This document shows positions 51,783 through 64,000 of a stretch of DNA of 64,000 nucleotides, in pieces. The DNA comes from Rhynochetos jubatus (lineage: Eukaryota > Chordata > Aves > Eurypygiformes > Rhynochetidae). How positions within the stretch are numbered: position 1 is the stretch's first letter; each line of letters opens with the position of its first letter. Location: positions 64,125,363-64,189,362 of the forward strand of contig CM050648.1 of the NCBI GenBank assembly GCA_027574665.1, given 5' to 3'. The position numbers were made by a program, and so were the translations under genes. The notes beneath the pieces are model-generated. The model did not search any database. It was not told the DNA's origin and saw only the letters and a list, made by a program, of their open reading frames with translations.

Positions 51783-52918
51783 TGTTTCCCTTCTCATGTG
51801 ATACAGACGTGGGGCTTGATCTGCCTTCCATGACATCCACAGAACTAGGTAAGAACATGACAAGCCTCGCTCACAGCTAATAGAGGTTATTTTAAACAAT
51901 GTAAAAATAATCATCATAGCTTAAATGGTTTTTGTAAGGCATTAAGTACTTGATAACTTGAATAAAATTATGTGGGCTATCTTCATGATACTTTCAATAG
52001 GGCTTCCACTCCAAAGAAATACTTAGTGTTTTATCTTCTAGTACAAGAAGAGTCGTCACATTAAATAGGGAACATGTTGTTCTTCTCTGTGAAGATATAC
52101 TCTGAAAATAGATGGCAGCCTTTGTGCCCAGAGAACATGTGAATTCACTTGATTTCTTTCAAACAAAGCTCAGTATGCTGTAGGAAAAGCTTGGCGTCTT
52201 TGCTTGGAAACAGGCTAAATTGCAAGAGCAACCTTTAGTTGGCCGTGCACCATGGTGCCGACATGCCAAACAAATAGAAATACTGCATAGCAAGAGATGC
52301 ATAAGAAGAATAAAATAAGCTGTTTGACACTATAAATGATAGCACTTACTGTGCACTTGGCAAATAATAGGGGTAACAGCCTTGCCATCAGCAGACTTGC
52401 AGGGCCCTGCAATGCTCCCTACCGGCTGTGCTGCACCATGTACTTTCCCCTGAGGGGAAAGCGTTGAGCACTGCTCTGGTGTAAATCATGCAGAGCAATC
52501 GAGCTGATCAGCAAGGCTTCTCCACACAGTTTTTGGCTGAACCTGCCATTTTGATTCACTTTTCTTCTGAAAAAAGTGACAGCAGTTTGGGCAAGACGTC
52601 CCATAAATAACAACAAATAAATTAGAAACGGAATTTCATTGAATGAAAGTGTGTTTGTTTTAGAAATCTTGAGAAATTATATCAAATCAAATTTCATTAC
52701 AGTCTTACATTAACTCATGACATAGAATTGCATGATGTGGTATAATTTTTATGAAGATGTATGGAACAGTAGTAAGTAATATGTTATGGTATTAAACATT
52801 ATCATGATGAAAACAGCACATCAAATGTGCAATGCTTATTTTTAAATTATTTTTTTTTTAGTTAACTGTCTAGGTGAAAGTATGTCATTCTTTTTGTGAG
52901 AAAGGTATTTTTTAAATT

Positions 52919-52956
52919 GGCTTTGCTTCCATTTCCAGGCTTTGTTTCCATTTCCA
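52919..52956 (+). repeat. 19-bp tandem duplication, two copies
   Basis: GGCTTTGCTTCCATTTCCA is followed directly by a copy differing at one base. Confidence 0.95.
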
Positions 52957-54780
52957 AGCTGAGAATATGAAATATTTTCATGAACTAAAAATTCTGTGGT
53001 TTAACCAGTTCTAATACCAATGATCCTTAAAAAAAAAAAAAGAGTATTAATGAGTATAGAAAGGCCAAATTGAGCCCCACAATATTCTGTTAAAAATATT
53101 ATCCTTATTTGAAAGCAAAGGAAGGTAAGGCAAGTAAAATGTTATCCAACAAACACGAGTATTCCCTGTGATTTCACCTGAAAAATGAGATAAAATTTGG
53201 TGCAAGTAGCTCAGGAAACATGATGTTCCCAGATCATACAGTGATAGGACATGTTACTGGCTCATGATTTTATAGTAATTGCACTAATTGATACATTCTT
53301 TAACTGTAAGTTTATTTCTAGTATTAAGTGTTATTCTTAAAGAAAAATTATTCTTCCTAAGGAAAAACCAGTCCACATTTGTATATGAACACAAAAGACA
53401 TTCATAGGCTGATAGTTTGTGTGAAAATTATTATTTCTGTTAGAAGATTTTTAAAAATACCATGCCAGTGGGAAAAATTGATTCCATTTTATGCCAGTTT
53501 TTGTAAGATTTCTTTTAAATGTCCCTCATGGTACATTAATAGATTTGCTATATATTGGTGTCTGAAGCTAAGGACAGAATATTTCCTGTACTGTAGTTCC
53601 CATTAGGACTTCAGAGGAAATGTTTTTGTTACAGGCACTTTGAATGAGTGCATAGTCCTGTCATATACTTGAGAGTTTGAACAAATGCTCTGTTTCCAAA
53701 ATGTTACCTTCAGTGAACAAAGGAAAAAAAAAAAAAAGACAAAGATTTAAAGTTTTGTGGGGACAATGCAGGTTGTTGCACGTATTTGAAATTATGAACA
53801 AGATTAAAAGCCATACACATATTACTCAAATTTGGAACAAGAACCAGTTCCTCTACAAAAGCTAATTTCTTTCCTTGGACACCTGTAGAAGACAGTATCA
53901 TCCCTGCATTCTCTGTATCTCAAGCACTTTTCAACTCACATAGTGCTGCAATTGACCTAGACTACGAACTGTATATTCTAAACCTTTTTCAAACTTGTCG
54001 AGGACAAGTCAGGTGGTGCTAGCAGAGAAAGAGTTGTTGTGTTCACTCTGTTAAAGAGTACATGCTAGGACTTCTTTTTTCTTGCTGATTTGATCTGTAG
54101 TAGGTGGAACATTCCAACATAAATAATGAAAAATGTGTCAGGGGTATGATTTAGGGATTACTTCACAGCCTTGGTATAGAGAAGGGAAAAAAAGGATTCA
54201 GTATCAGATAAATTTGCACTAAGCAGCAACAAGGGAAAAATTCTGTCTTGGTGCTCATGGATAAGTTTTGGTGCAAAAGTGTATGGCTTTCAGCAAAGCT
54301 TCCAGTGGTCCTTGTACCACTGAAGCTACTAAAAAGGTTGCCCTAACTTCAGTGCATTGAGGGCTGAAGGCAGAGTGCTGGCCTTCATGCTCATGGCTCC
54401 CCACAGGCAGACATCAGAAAACCATGAAAATAGGAACCATGTCAAAGGTCCTCTCATCCTCATGACAGGGAAGAGTCTAGTGTAGGAGGTTGCACAAGAT
54501 GTTTTTTTTCCATGAACTCTTCTAAGAAGCACTGTACAGCACAATCCACTCTGCACACTCTCACTGGGAAATTGCATGGTCTCTAAGTAGAGAAAGGCAT
54601 TATCCTTATGCATTTTGCGTTCCTTTTATAGGCATATAAAGGGAGCTTTTGCCTACAAACTGTGTTATTCTCTATTAAATTACATGATTTGTAGAATAAA
54701 TTTGTACAGTTTCTACTTTGAATCTTCAAAGGTTTTGTTCCAAGCATTTTTAATAGGACCTTTATACGATGTCTAAGATC

Positions 54781-55151
54781 ATCGAATCATAGAATCATAG
54801 AAGGGTTTGGGTTGGAAGGGACCTTAAAGACCATCTAGTTCCAACCCCCTGCCATGGGCAGGGACACTCTCCACTAGACCAGGTTGCTCAAAGCCTCATC
54901 CAGCCTGGCCTCAAACACTGCCAGGGATGGGGCACCCACAGCTTCTCTGGGCAACCTGTGCCAGCACCTCACCACCCTCTCCAGGAGGAATTTCTTCCTG
55001 ATGTCCAATCTAAATCTGCCTGCTTTCAATTTAAACCCATTACCCCTTGTCCTGTCACTACAGGCCCTTGTAAAACGGACCCCACCCCCGCAACTTCCCT
55101 GTAGGCCTCCTTCAGGTACTGGAAGGCTGCAATAATATCTCCCCGAAGAGG
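54781..55151 (-). mobile_element. CR1 LINE 3' end fragment
   Basis: On the + strand it starts with 'gaatcatagaatcatag', the CR1 tail repeat read in reverse, then 'gggttggaagggacc', 'ccatgggcagggacac', 'ttcttcctgatgtccaatct' and 'ttcaggtactggaaggctgc'. The element is on the minus strand with its 3' end at 54781. At about 370 bases it reaches further into the element than the copy at 36006, but it still carries no intact coding region. Confidence 0.96.
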
Positions 55152-56904
55152 AGAAGATGCACTACATGTGTTTTCCTACAACAGAACTCCTCCATAAACT
55201 TGCCACACTTCTCTATCATTCCCTTCTAGTCTTCATTTATATTTGCTTATTGGTAGAAAGCAAGTACTGAAGATCCCACCTGACTTTGAAGGTGATACAG
55301 CAAAATATTCACAGCTAAAATACAACAGAAATACTTTTCCAAAAAGAAATGGGTTTTTTTGTCTGTGAGCATTGGCAGTAGCTGCCTTGACTTATATAAT
55401 AAATACATGTACTTGAAGAATGTGTGAAGAATCTCACATAGATAAAAAATCGGTCACATTTCAAAAAGTGACATAGAAAAACCAGCAAGAGGAAGTACAG
55501 TCTCACGGTTGCATTTCTACGTCTTCTGATGACACAGACTACCTTACACAATACCTTGAGATAAAAGAGTCATCTGTCACTCAGACATGTAACTGTTCAC
55601 GTACCCTACCAACCTGTAGTTAGACACTTGAACCAGCTTTGATTTCAAGTGAAAATAAAGCAGGCATGTGGCCATGGACATTTTGAGATGAAACCCAGAG
55701 TTGACTCAAAAATGATCAAGCTGCAGAAGAATACCTGTGTAACAGTGTTTTTTCAGCATGCCATAAAAGAAGATACATCCTAAACTAAGGGCTGAAGAAT
55801 ACACTGCTGGCAAATTGGTTTGGGGACCTTTTCTGACATGCTGAATGTTCAGATGGTTTGATGCTGACATTTTACTCCTGTCAGCAAATAATTATGAAAA
55901 CTCCCCATGACTTCTCCCCATGGCTTGGAGAATGGTTCAGTATAGACAAAAGGACAGCTTTCATATGAATGTCTAAACAAGGAAGCGGCAGTTTGTTGAA
56001 ACTAAGCTTCTCTGGAATAGTTCTGTCACTTAAACAGCATCAATAATGGATTATTTTCCTGAATTTCTAAAAAGCAAGCTGGCTAAAAGTCCTGAAAGTC
56101 ACTGTCTTTTCCATTTAGGCCATTTCACTCTCATGCTTTGAAAGAGAACATCACTACAGTTCCTGCTAGTATTTTGCCCTTCCTCTCCTGCTAACTAGGA
56201 ATACTTGTGCTGGTCCTGAAGTAGATTTTAGAAAGCCTCACAAGGAAACTCAGTAGTAGCTGCTCCTCTGCCTGTAGAAGCTAGGCTACTTCTGCCCATG
56301 AAGAGACATAACATTTTTCTCTTGCTGCAGACCTGTCTCTTGCACTTCTAGCCAAGGATGAGAAACATTTACATTACCAGTTAATAGAAGGTCCAGTATT
56401 CATGTAGGGGGAAAGTAGTTATGCTAACTTTACAGATTAGGCCTCTCCCTTTCCCTTGGCGAAGTCCCACAGAGACCAAATGTTGGACTGTCAGATAACA
56501 GGAAAATATTTTTGTCCTGCTCCCTTGTATAACAATGGAATTTCACTGGGGAAATTCACTAGTAGACTAGATACTTTACAAAGTAAATTGATTCAACATA
56601 TTATATCAAACACATTTTTCAGTCAGACTGGTCAATGAGATTTGCTCAAGGGGACTTTGTAAACCAAATGGTACAAAAGCCTTAAAAGAAGTGGATAATT
56701 AATAAAGAAGAAATGCACTAGCACCTTTTTTTTGTTCAAGTGGCTATAAAGATAACCATCTTATCTCCTATGAAAAACTCCTTCAAAAGTGCTGCACAAT
56801 TTTTTAATATATTCAAGGACATTCAACTAAGTGAAATAACTAAAAAAATTTATTATGCCTTTTTTATGTCTCTTTAGCAGCTGACTAAAAGGTGCAGAAG
56901 AATA

Positions 56905-56984
56905 CTTTCCCTTCCCTTTCCCTTTCCCCTTCCTCTTCCCCTTCTCATTTTCCCTTCCCCTCTCCCTTCCCCTTCCCCTTCCCC
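56905..56984. repeat. 80-nt pyrimidine tract, CCCTTCC-type
   Basis: Seventy-nine of 80 bases on the + strand are C or T, with the single A at 56947, built from CCCTTCC, CCCTTTCC and CCCCTTCC words. Such homopurine-homopyrimidine DNA can adopt triplex (H-DNA) structure. The Pro/Phe/Ser-rich frame across it is an artefact. Confidence 0.95.
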
Positions 56985-59512
56985 ATTTTAATTATACCTC
57001 CCAAGCTCCCCTCTGCAGCTCACCAAGGAAGTCAAATTAAAAGATTAAGACACCTAGGGCAAAATAACTCCATCAAATGGAAGTACTTCTAGTTGGAAAG
57101 TATTGCCAATAGCTCCCTGCTTGATAAAATAAACACCTCTGTGTAAGCAGCAGTCTGGGCATGTGTCTGCTGATTTCCATAGTATGACACTGAGAGGGGT
57201 GGCGAAGATGCCTACTTAGATAATTCTGACCCAAAACCCCATTGTACTCAGTGGGCCCACTTGCTTGGAGGTTGGCAGAATTTAACAGGAACCAAGATTC
57301 TAAAGTACATAGACATTTTTAGGTATAATTAATATTTTCTCAAGTGTATTTTTTTCTTAAGCAACCACTTCAAAGATTCTAAAAGAAAGACAAGTATTTC
57401 TTTAGAAAACATGCTTTCTAACTGCCTGGTCCTCAAATCACTCACTACTCCACAAGCATGTCAAGAGCTGTCACACAGACCAGGGATTGCAGGAAGGCAA
57501 TCACAACAGATTCATAGCATTTCAGGCATTATATATCTATTGTGTTTTCTATTCCTTTTGGATTTACCATCGGAATAAACAGGGATTGTTAGGTTTAGTT
57601 GCCACCATCTAAAATCCTGTGCTGGACTGCTGAGCTTTTTTGTGCTGAACAACCTGTGCATGCAAATCCTGTGAGCCCACTGATGCAAAGAGAAGCAGTT
57701 TGCTCAAAAAAAAAAAAAAAACCAAACAAAAAACCCGAAAATCCAAAACAATGACAACCTTCATCTCAGTTGAGTTATTATTTAAGTTTAAAAGATGAAG
57801 ACAAAACTTTTAGAAGAGCAAGCAGGTTGCCTTGTGCACATGCTGTTTTAGGAGAAGTCTGACAACTCTTGCTTATGCAGCTTCTCTGCAGAATTAACTC
57901 CCTGGTACCACAGTTTTCCAAAGTGGACCTAAACCACAGGTGTGTTAGCATGAACATAGTATTTGAATTTCAAATAAGAAATTCTTCTTTTTCAGTCTGA
58001 GGGGAATATATTGATTTTAAGAAAAATCCTGTCTGTGGAGAGAAGGCAGCCCACTAAGCAGCATAAGGGATAAGCATAAGCATATTAATAGTGCAATTAT
58101 TGTAACACAACAAACACAACAGGGTGAGAAAAATAAGCACCAAGATGAGAAAAAACTGAAATTGGTGTTTAGTAGCTACAACTGCTGCTGCTATAGTTCA
58201 TGTTCATGAAAAATACTTTATACTGGAAACTGCAGAGGCAACTTAACTCTTTACAACCTGAGAAGGTGATGTGGTAAGAAAGAATGACATCAAAATATCA
58301 CCTTTGGTCCCATTTTGCTCTCAGTTGGGTAGGTGAAAGACAACTGGACTGGTGGTACCAGAAGGCAGCACCGTTACGAAGAAGGAATAAGGCCAGCGAC
58401 TTCTGCGAGTTGCTATTGAAACCTCTGAACTCTCGAGTAGTAATGACATATCTGCCCACAGGGCTTCGGTTGGTGAACTGCGACCACAGCAAACACCGCT
58501 ATTAGACATGCATGTGCCAGTGTTTACACACACACAAATGTTTTGTTAAATAAAGTAGAAAATGCATAATACTACTTCAGGAATTATTTTGATATTACTG
58601 GCAACTGTTGTGAAATAAGGCACAAGGGAGATGTAAACACTTTTTCAACAGCTTTCTACTCTCTGCAAGGTGAAGGCTGGGACAAATTGAGGCAGTATTA
58701 CAATTATATTTTCTGCTTGGGGAAATTTCACAACTTCTCCTCTTTAAAGCATGAGTTAATGACTCTAAGTCTTGGCTTCCAGGTGGTTGTTTCATTTGTT
58801 GTTTTTTTTTTCCTTTCTTTAGCATTTATTTTTCCTGGAAAAAGAAGATTATGCATTATACACAAGAGACACACATTGCATAGCTAGTCAAAAAAAGCCA
58901 GATTAAAAATATCCCTTGAAGTTATGAAGTGATGCTTGCATTACAAATGGAAGTTTGTACTTTAGACTATATACTGAAGACTATCCATAGTTTCTCTAGC
59001 CAAGGTAATATTACTGAGTTACATTTCTTTGGTTTCTCTTGTCATGTCTTTATACTATGACAGATTTAATGGATATATCTGACAGAACATACATCTTTCC
59101 TGAAAAAATTTCAGAGGTTTTAAAAAGCAGAACTCCCACTGTTTAAGACAATAGAATTACAAAATTCTCAGATTAAAATTTTTTTTTAACATTTAAGAAA
59201 GTTCCAAGAAACTTCCAGGAATTCCACAGAATGCTCTATTATTTTTCAACTAGTCCCAGTGGGAAAAAAATGGAAGAATTTGGAAATAGAGAATTCTACT
59301 GTAAATCTCAATAGGGTTGTAACTGGCTTTGGGTGGCTGGCCTGCAGCGTTAGATGCATGTCTGAAGCCCAAAAAGGAAACTGGGAAGACCATTTATATA
59401 AAGTGGTATAGGATAAACACGAAAATTAATTTGATGAATGGCAATTCATGGCAACCTGGCCTTCAAATGCAAGCATCCTCTTAAGTTACATCTGGTATCG
59501 TTCAAAAATAGC

Positions 59513-59537
59513 CTCTCTCTCTCTCTCTATATATATA
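59513..59537. repeat. Compound (CT)n(AT)n microsatellite
   Basis: About eight CT units run directly into AT units. Confidence 0.9.
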
Positions 59538-60599
59538 CTTATATGCAGATATGCAAATTAAATATATATTAAAAAAAAATCTTGCAAAACTGGATGAAGT
59601 ACACAGGCAGTCTACTGGTTTAGCACAGTCAAGTGATTCTATTAGCCAAGTAAAAGTCGTTTACATGCTGAGGTGTTTTGAGTAGTGCTATTCATAGCTT
59701 CCAAGGAAGAAAAATGTTTACCAGATTTGTCAGAAGAGCTCAGAGTTAAAAGAAAATTGAAAACATAAAGCCTCGTCTCAAGTTTTCAACATCTCTCAAA
59801 TACAACATTTTCTAAACTTTCGGACAAGATTTACTGTCAGTTTTGGTGGTAGTCAGATAATTGCTGGCTACACAGCCTCCCCTGGGTTTGAATGCACAGA
59901 AAACAGAAAAATGCCTTGCACTGAAGGAAGTCTTCCTTGTCACATCCGCCTCCTCTTTATTTTAAAGAACTTTCTCCCAGTTATTTTTTTCAGAAACAAA
60001 TGATTTTCTGTACTTATTGCTGGTGACAGTCCAGCTGCAAGCACAGACAGGTCCAGCAGTTTTTCAGTGCTAGGAATAAAGATCATTTCTTGTGCCCGTG
60101 AACATCAGTAGTATAGAGACGTTTTTACCCTTTCAGCTCTGCTGTATAATCCAGTGCCTTTACTGAGTATTTATGAAGACCATTGCTACTGTGTTGATGT
60201 CTATGAAAAAAAATCAGTTACTGTGGAATTGAAGAAGCCTGATTTGTCTGCTTAAACCACAACTAATAGACTACCAAGTCTCTAAATATGTTTTGGAATA
60301 AAAAGCATGTAATGCATCACAGAAGCAGAAAGTAAAATTACACTACTGTTGATTTTCACACAGATTTGATTAAATCCTAATTCCTTGGCTTTAAACAGTG
60401 TTGACTCTTCAGTGGGCTCTTACCTTTTCTCTCAAAGAATTGAACAAGTATAGCCTGGAAGTAAGTTGATAAAGTACTTCGTAGCCAAAGTGCTGTCACC
60501 AGTTGTTCATAGCTGTTTAAGAAACGGCTTAAAACTTTGGTTGTAGAGGTCACCCAGCTTCTATAGAAACATTCTGGTTATCAAAATATGATCAGCATA

Positions 60600-61025
60600 G
60601 TTCAGCTTTGCTAACTGGACTGTGCTGGAGTGGAACAGAGGGCTGTCTCTTCCTGTCAGATAGATGTCCAAGTCCTGCACAATTCTGCATTCTCCAGGGC
60701 GAGCTTTCCCTCAGTTATTCCTCAGCTCTCTTTACATTTGATGAGACGGGTAACACCAGGTCACCCCATTGCTCTCCTGTGGGATATGAGCCAATGTAGC
60801 CAAACTGCATAAAGAGAGCAGGAAGACATGTATTTGAAGTTTAGGAAACTGTAGGTAGTTTTAATCTGATAGCTATTAGGAAGTATACAATTACGTGAAC
60901 ACAATTTTTTGGACAGTGTGAAAATGAAAATGTTGTGTATGAAGCAGAAGTAATTTATCTGCAGTAAATATGAAGTTCCTGTGATAACGTAGAAATAAAA
61001 TGGCATTTAAAAAAAAAAAAAAAAA
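60600..61025 (+). pseudogene. Possible processed retrocopy 3' end with poly(A) tail
   Basis: An AATAAA at 60994-60999 is followed nine bases later by 17 consecutive A at 61009-61025, then an A-rich mixed stretch. This is how the 3' end of a reverse-transcribed mRNA looks. Upstream, 60600-60990 has mixed composition resembling a 3' UTR, with no frame I can assign. I could not find a target-site duplication, and the left edge is a guess. An A-tract beside a chance AATAAA is the main alternative. Confidence 0.25.
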
Positions 61026-61548
61026 GAAAAGAAAAAAGAAAATAATTGTTTTTAAATTACGAAAAGAAAAAAAATAAAATGGTTTTAGTGATGGAGGTTT
61101 TGTGAAATATCTTCTACATACCTCAGTATAGCTCTGCTAGGGCTGACTGGAAAACTGAAAAGACAATTCTTTTCATATATACCTTGACAGCACATGCCTG
61201 AGTTCTCACTGTTATAAAATGAATCATTATTTGGTTTTGATATTTCGTAGTTACCCTCCAGAAATAAATCTTGCTGGTAAATCAAGCAAAAAGACATCTC
61301 AAAGATGGCTCTGTTAGTTTTCAGACAACACATTATAGGAGGCAAGCACACGGAGTAGGGAAGCAGTCTGGAATCTATCCATGTAATACACTCTAATTAT
61401 AACTTGTGTGTCATCTTTCCAATGGACCGTGTGTTTACAAGAAACTGTCACTGACTTTTGACGTATGTGAGAGCAATTGGGTTGAACGGTGTTTTTAACC
61501 TATGGGAACCTGAGAGTGTCCTTTTCTATTTATGTTTTTACTTCTCAG

Positions 61549-61588
61549 TATGGTGCATGCCGTCATGTGCTGTAAAGCTCTAACACGG
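61549..61588 (+). other. Candidate 40-nt microexon
   Basis: It is bounded by a long pyrimidine-rich run ending ACTTCTCAG and by CGG|GTGAGTAG, both strong splice signals. One frame is open and reads MVHAVMCCKALTR from an ATG at the second base. At 40 nt it is small but within the known range for vertebrate exons. No linked exon was identified, so this rests on splice signals alone. Confidence 0.2.
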
Positions 61589-62594
61589 GTGAGTAGTCTA
61601 GTTTTCCTTGGTAGTCAGCAGAGAGTGTTGACCTCTGGAGGCTCTTTTAGAGTACTTGAATTCATCTTTGTTGTTTACTTATGGAGCTTAAATTCCCTAG
61701 TGAAGGCACATAAATTAGGTAATTTCCGAGCACTAAAAAAATACGGCATCATTAAAATTTCAATAGTGTGGATTGATCCCATAAGTAACTGCAGAACTTG
61801 TTGAGAATTTGCTTTTGATCTTTTTTTGTCAAGGTGAGCAAGTCAGCAAGAGCTTTTAAGCAGCCTTTCCTGGCCACCATGTTTTTAATGACTGATTCAT
61901 ATAAAATGAATAGAATGAGTGACAGAATATAGCCTTGTACATGTGAATGTACTTTATCAGAATACCCTCATTCACATAAATTACTGGGAAGCTCTTTTAC
62001 ATGTCTTGTAAATGTTTGCTTTTCTGACCCATTTTACCTGTTAGATTGACTTATATGATGTGATGTATAAAGAATGGCATCCTTTACTGTGATTTTGCCC
62101 TATGTGTGGATCCAAAAGATGCCTATCATGGGTCAGTATTTAAATTCCTGGAGAAGTAAAGTCAACATGATGTGAGAATTTGGAAGAATCATATGAACGA
62201 GAACCTTGCAAATACCTGACTGGGGGCCTAACCGACCAAATTTTGGATCCCAAGTCTTGAATTTTTAAAACTAATGTCATAAAAATGCAGAATTGCTTTA
62301 TTAATTAATAGGAAAGTTATATAGGTGATGCCTGGTGTGAAGCTGCCAAGTAAGGTGAGTACTCAGTGAAATTTTTACTCTGTTGTTGGGTTCTGGGTAG
62401 GAGTCTTGGCAAGGCAGCCAGATCTCTCTGGTTGTTGGTTACTCAGAATTATTTTTAAAGGTTTTTTTTTTTTTTTGCATGGGTTTGTTTCTATACTGTC
62501 AAGCATCTTGTTAACATTTTTCTGTCATTGCGCTTAATGTGATCTGAAACATTTCCATTTCTTGGACTGCAAAATAAGGACGTGTGTATGCATG

Positions 62595-62608
62595 CACACA
62601 CACACACA
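62595..62608. repeat. (CA)7 microsatellite
   Basis: Seven CA units lie within a CA/TG-rich stretch. Confidence 0.9.
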
Positions 62609-64000
62609 AACGTACAGAAACAGCTTTCGATCCCCAAAACACTAGTAATGAAAGTAACTATGTGAAAACAGAAGTTTCGAAGCTTAGGCAGGGAATCACA
62701 GAACTGATTTGACACATCATATCTGGATTCTTTAAGTGTTCTCTGAGATTAAATGTGGGGTTTTTTAAATCAACATTTTCTGAGAACCATAGACCAAGCA
62801 AAAGGCAAATAAAATTGGATATTTTCAAAGAAGCAGTACTTCAATAAGAATGATGAAATGTCTGCTGCTCCATGACTCTGGGAGGACTATACCTTACCTT
62901 TCCACAATGACTGCCTGCAACACACTGACCTAGAAGGTCCTTTCTAGACCTGAACTTCTTTATATAGAGGACAAAGAAATTAATATTAATAATTTTCAAT
63001 GCTGTTCATTATATCTAAGCATCTTTGCAACATTTGCACTATTCATGTGAAGGAAATAGGTAAAATATTTGGCATTTTTTAAAAACAGCCCCACAGCTGC
63101 AGCTGTTCATTAATTTTCAGAGAAGAATTAAATATTGCAAACCACTGTGAGTTTGAAGTCAATAGTATCTGGGTTTATTGCTAGATCTATGTTTTATGTA
63201 ATTCATAAAGTTCAGTCTGAAAGGCCCTGACTTTCAACAACTCATTAAGTGAATCTAACAATGCAAGAAGCTAAACATAGTTATTTCCCACTGAGATGTA
63301 TTTCTTTAGCACAGACTCTTAAACGAATTTCAGGGATGATTAATAGCGGGACTCAGGCAAGCAATGCTCAAATCTGTTTTTCTTATGAAATCCCTTCTAA
63401 ACACCACTTCAAATCTCTAAGATTACTGTTATGAAACTGCTTTTGTTATGAAAGACTAGAATAGGCTAAGACAACTATCTGATTATTACTATTTTTTACA
63501 TGTCAAATAATAGTGTCATCAACTAAATAAGGATGCAAGTAAGAAATTATTTATGAAGATGCTTCTTGATATTTACAAGAAGATTATTATTACACTATTT
63601 CTCATTACTCTCAGTAAAGAAGATACCAGGGCAGATCCACTGCCAAGTGTAACAGTCATTAGCCTGAGCAAACCCATTCAGGAGGGATACTCAGCTAATG
63701 AAATGTCAGCTGTAAACAACTGCTGCTTAAAAGTGACTGACTTAGTACTTGTTCACAACAAGCACAACAACAAAATCTGTTGCAATTATTCTACTTAATA
63801 TAAATTGTACCCACATTTCTCCTAAGGGACCCAAGTTCCGCCCAAATTCAAGAAATTGTTTAACCTGTGAGTCAGACTAATTACTGCTCTAAAGAGATGA
63901 TTTTCATCCTGCCTTCAGGCAAGAGTTGCATTTTGGCTGTATTATGGGACCAAGTAGCACAGCACAAGGGGAGCCAGGTGGTTGAACCGAACAGTTAATG

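Larger units (their letters stand above)
37816..54780. other. Long AT-rich non-coding stretch
   Basis: Some 17 kb shows no supported gene. Separately listed items inside it are a palindrome at 39029-39046, an exon-like segment at 40033-40268, a telomeric repeat at 51735-51760 and small tandem duplications. The longest ATG frame, 46050-46457 on the minus strand (135 codons), and one at 50257-50586 on the + strand (109 codons), match no family I know. The second follows a good acceptor-like site, TTCCTTCTTCTCAG, at 50210, but no donor was found. Confidence 0.5.
55152..60599. other. AT-rich non-coding stretch
   Basis: No gene is supported. It holds the pyrimidine tract at 56905-56984, an A16 run at about 57706-57721, a CpG-dense patch at 58330-58505 and a (CT)n(AT)n repeat at 59513-59537. 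Confidence 0.5.
61026..64000. other. AT-rich non-coding stretch, right edge
   Basis: No gene is supported. An exon-like segment at 61549-61588 is listed separately. A T15 run lies at 62462-62476 and a (CA)7 at 62595-62608. The segment 62925-62955 resembles the CR1 3' UTR phrase 'agaaggtcctttctagacct' and may be a very old CR1 scrap. A frame at 63553-63798 opens with a signal-peptide-like KKIIITLFLITL but matches nothing I know. Confidence 0.5.

Noticed and set aside
54884-55135. 83-codon + strand frame
   Set aside because: It lies wholly inside the minus-strand CR1 fragment.
62925-62955. CR1-like phrase near the right edge
   Set aside because: Only about 30 bases resemble the CR1 3' UTR, too little to call an element.
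63553-63798. 81-codon frame with a signal-peptide-like start
   Set aside because: T-rich DNA readily gives Ile/Leu/Phe runs. There is no splice or promoter support and no family match.
1-64000. CRISPR arrays, tRNA or rRNA genes, or bacterial-type operons
   Set aside because: No regularly spaced repeats, tRNA box sequences or ribosomal segments were seen, and the repeats and composition are those of a bird genome.

Overview
This window is animal nuclear DNA, and the repeats make it a bird. It holds four CR1 LINE copies with avian-type 3' ends. It also holds a solo LTR whose sequence matches, from memory, an avian endogenous-retrovirus LTR family common in Neoaves. I therefore favour a neoavian bird, but repeat recall alone cannot fix the species. 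No bacterial operon, CRISPR array, tRNA or rRNA gene was seen. Most of the window is AT-rich intergenic or intronic DNA in which every reading frame is short.

The one clear gene landmark is a CpG island at about 16650-18490. GC and CpG rise sharply there against AT-rich flanks. On the + strand it holds an ATG in strong Kozak context at 17035, opening a 74-nt coding stretch that runs into a GT splice donor, and other good + strand donors after 16988 and near 18013. I read it as the promoter and first exon(s) of a + strand gene whose later coding exons are distant or not recognisable here. The gene could not be named.

Layout: 1-6829 AT-rich, no recognised gene. 6830-8035 an old, inactivated CR1 LINE with reverse-transcriptase and 3' UTR remnants. 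8036-16649 AT-rich with poly-G and poly-T tracts. 16650-18490 CpG island. 20857-21245 solo LTR with a TATA box and a 20-bp triplication. 24119-25126 two exon-like segments with very good splice signals on the + strand, possibly part of a transcript started at the island. 31343-31530, 36006-36211 and 54781-55151 are CR1 3' fragments. 37425-37815 is a GC-rich but CpG-poor patch. 51735-51760 is a short interstitial telomeric repeat. 56905-56984 is an 80-nt pyrimidine tract. 60600-61025 ends in an AATAAA signal and poly(A) run, resembling a retrocopied mRNA 3' end.

No previously undescribed biological system is demonstrable from this sequence. The points most worth checking are the unnamed CpG-island gene, the + strand exon-like chain, the possible retrocopy (rare in birds), the interstitial telomere repeat with its adjoining perfect inverted repeat, and two CpG-dense patches in otherwise CpG-poor DNA.
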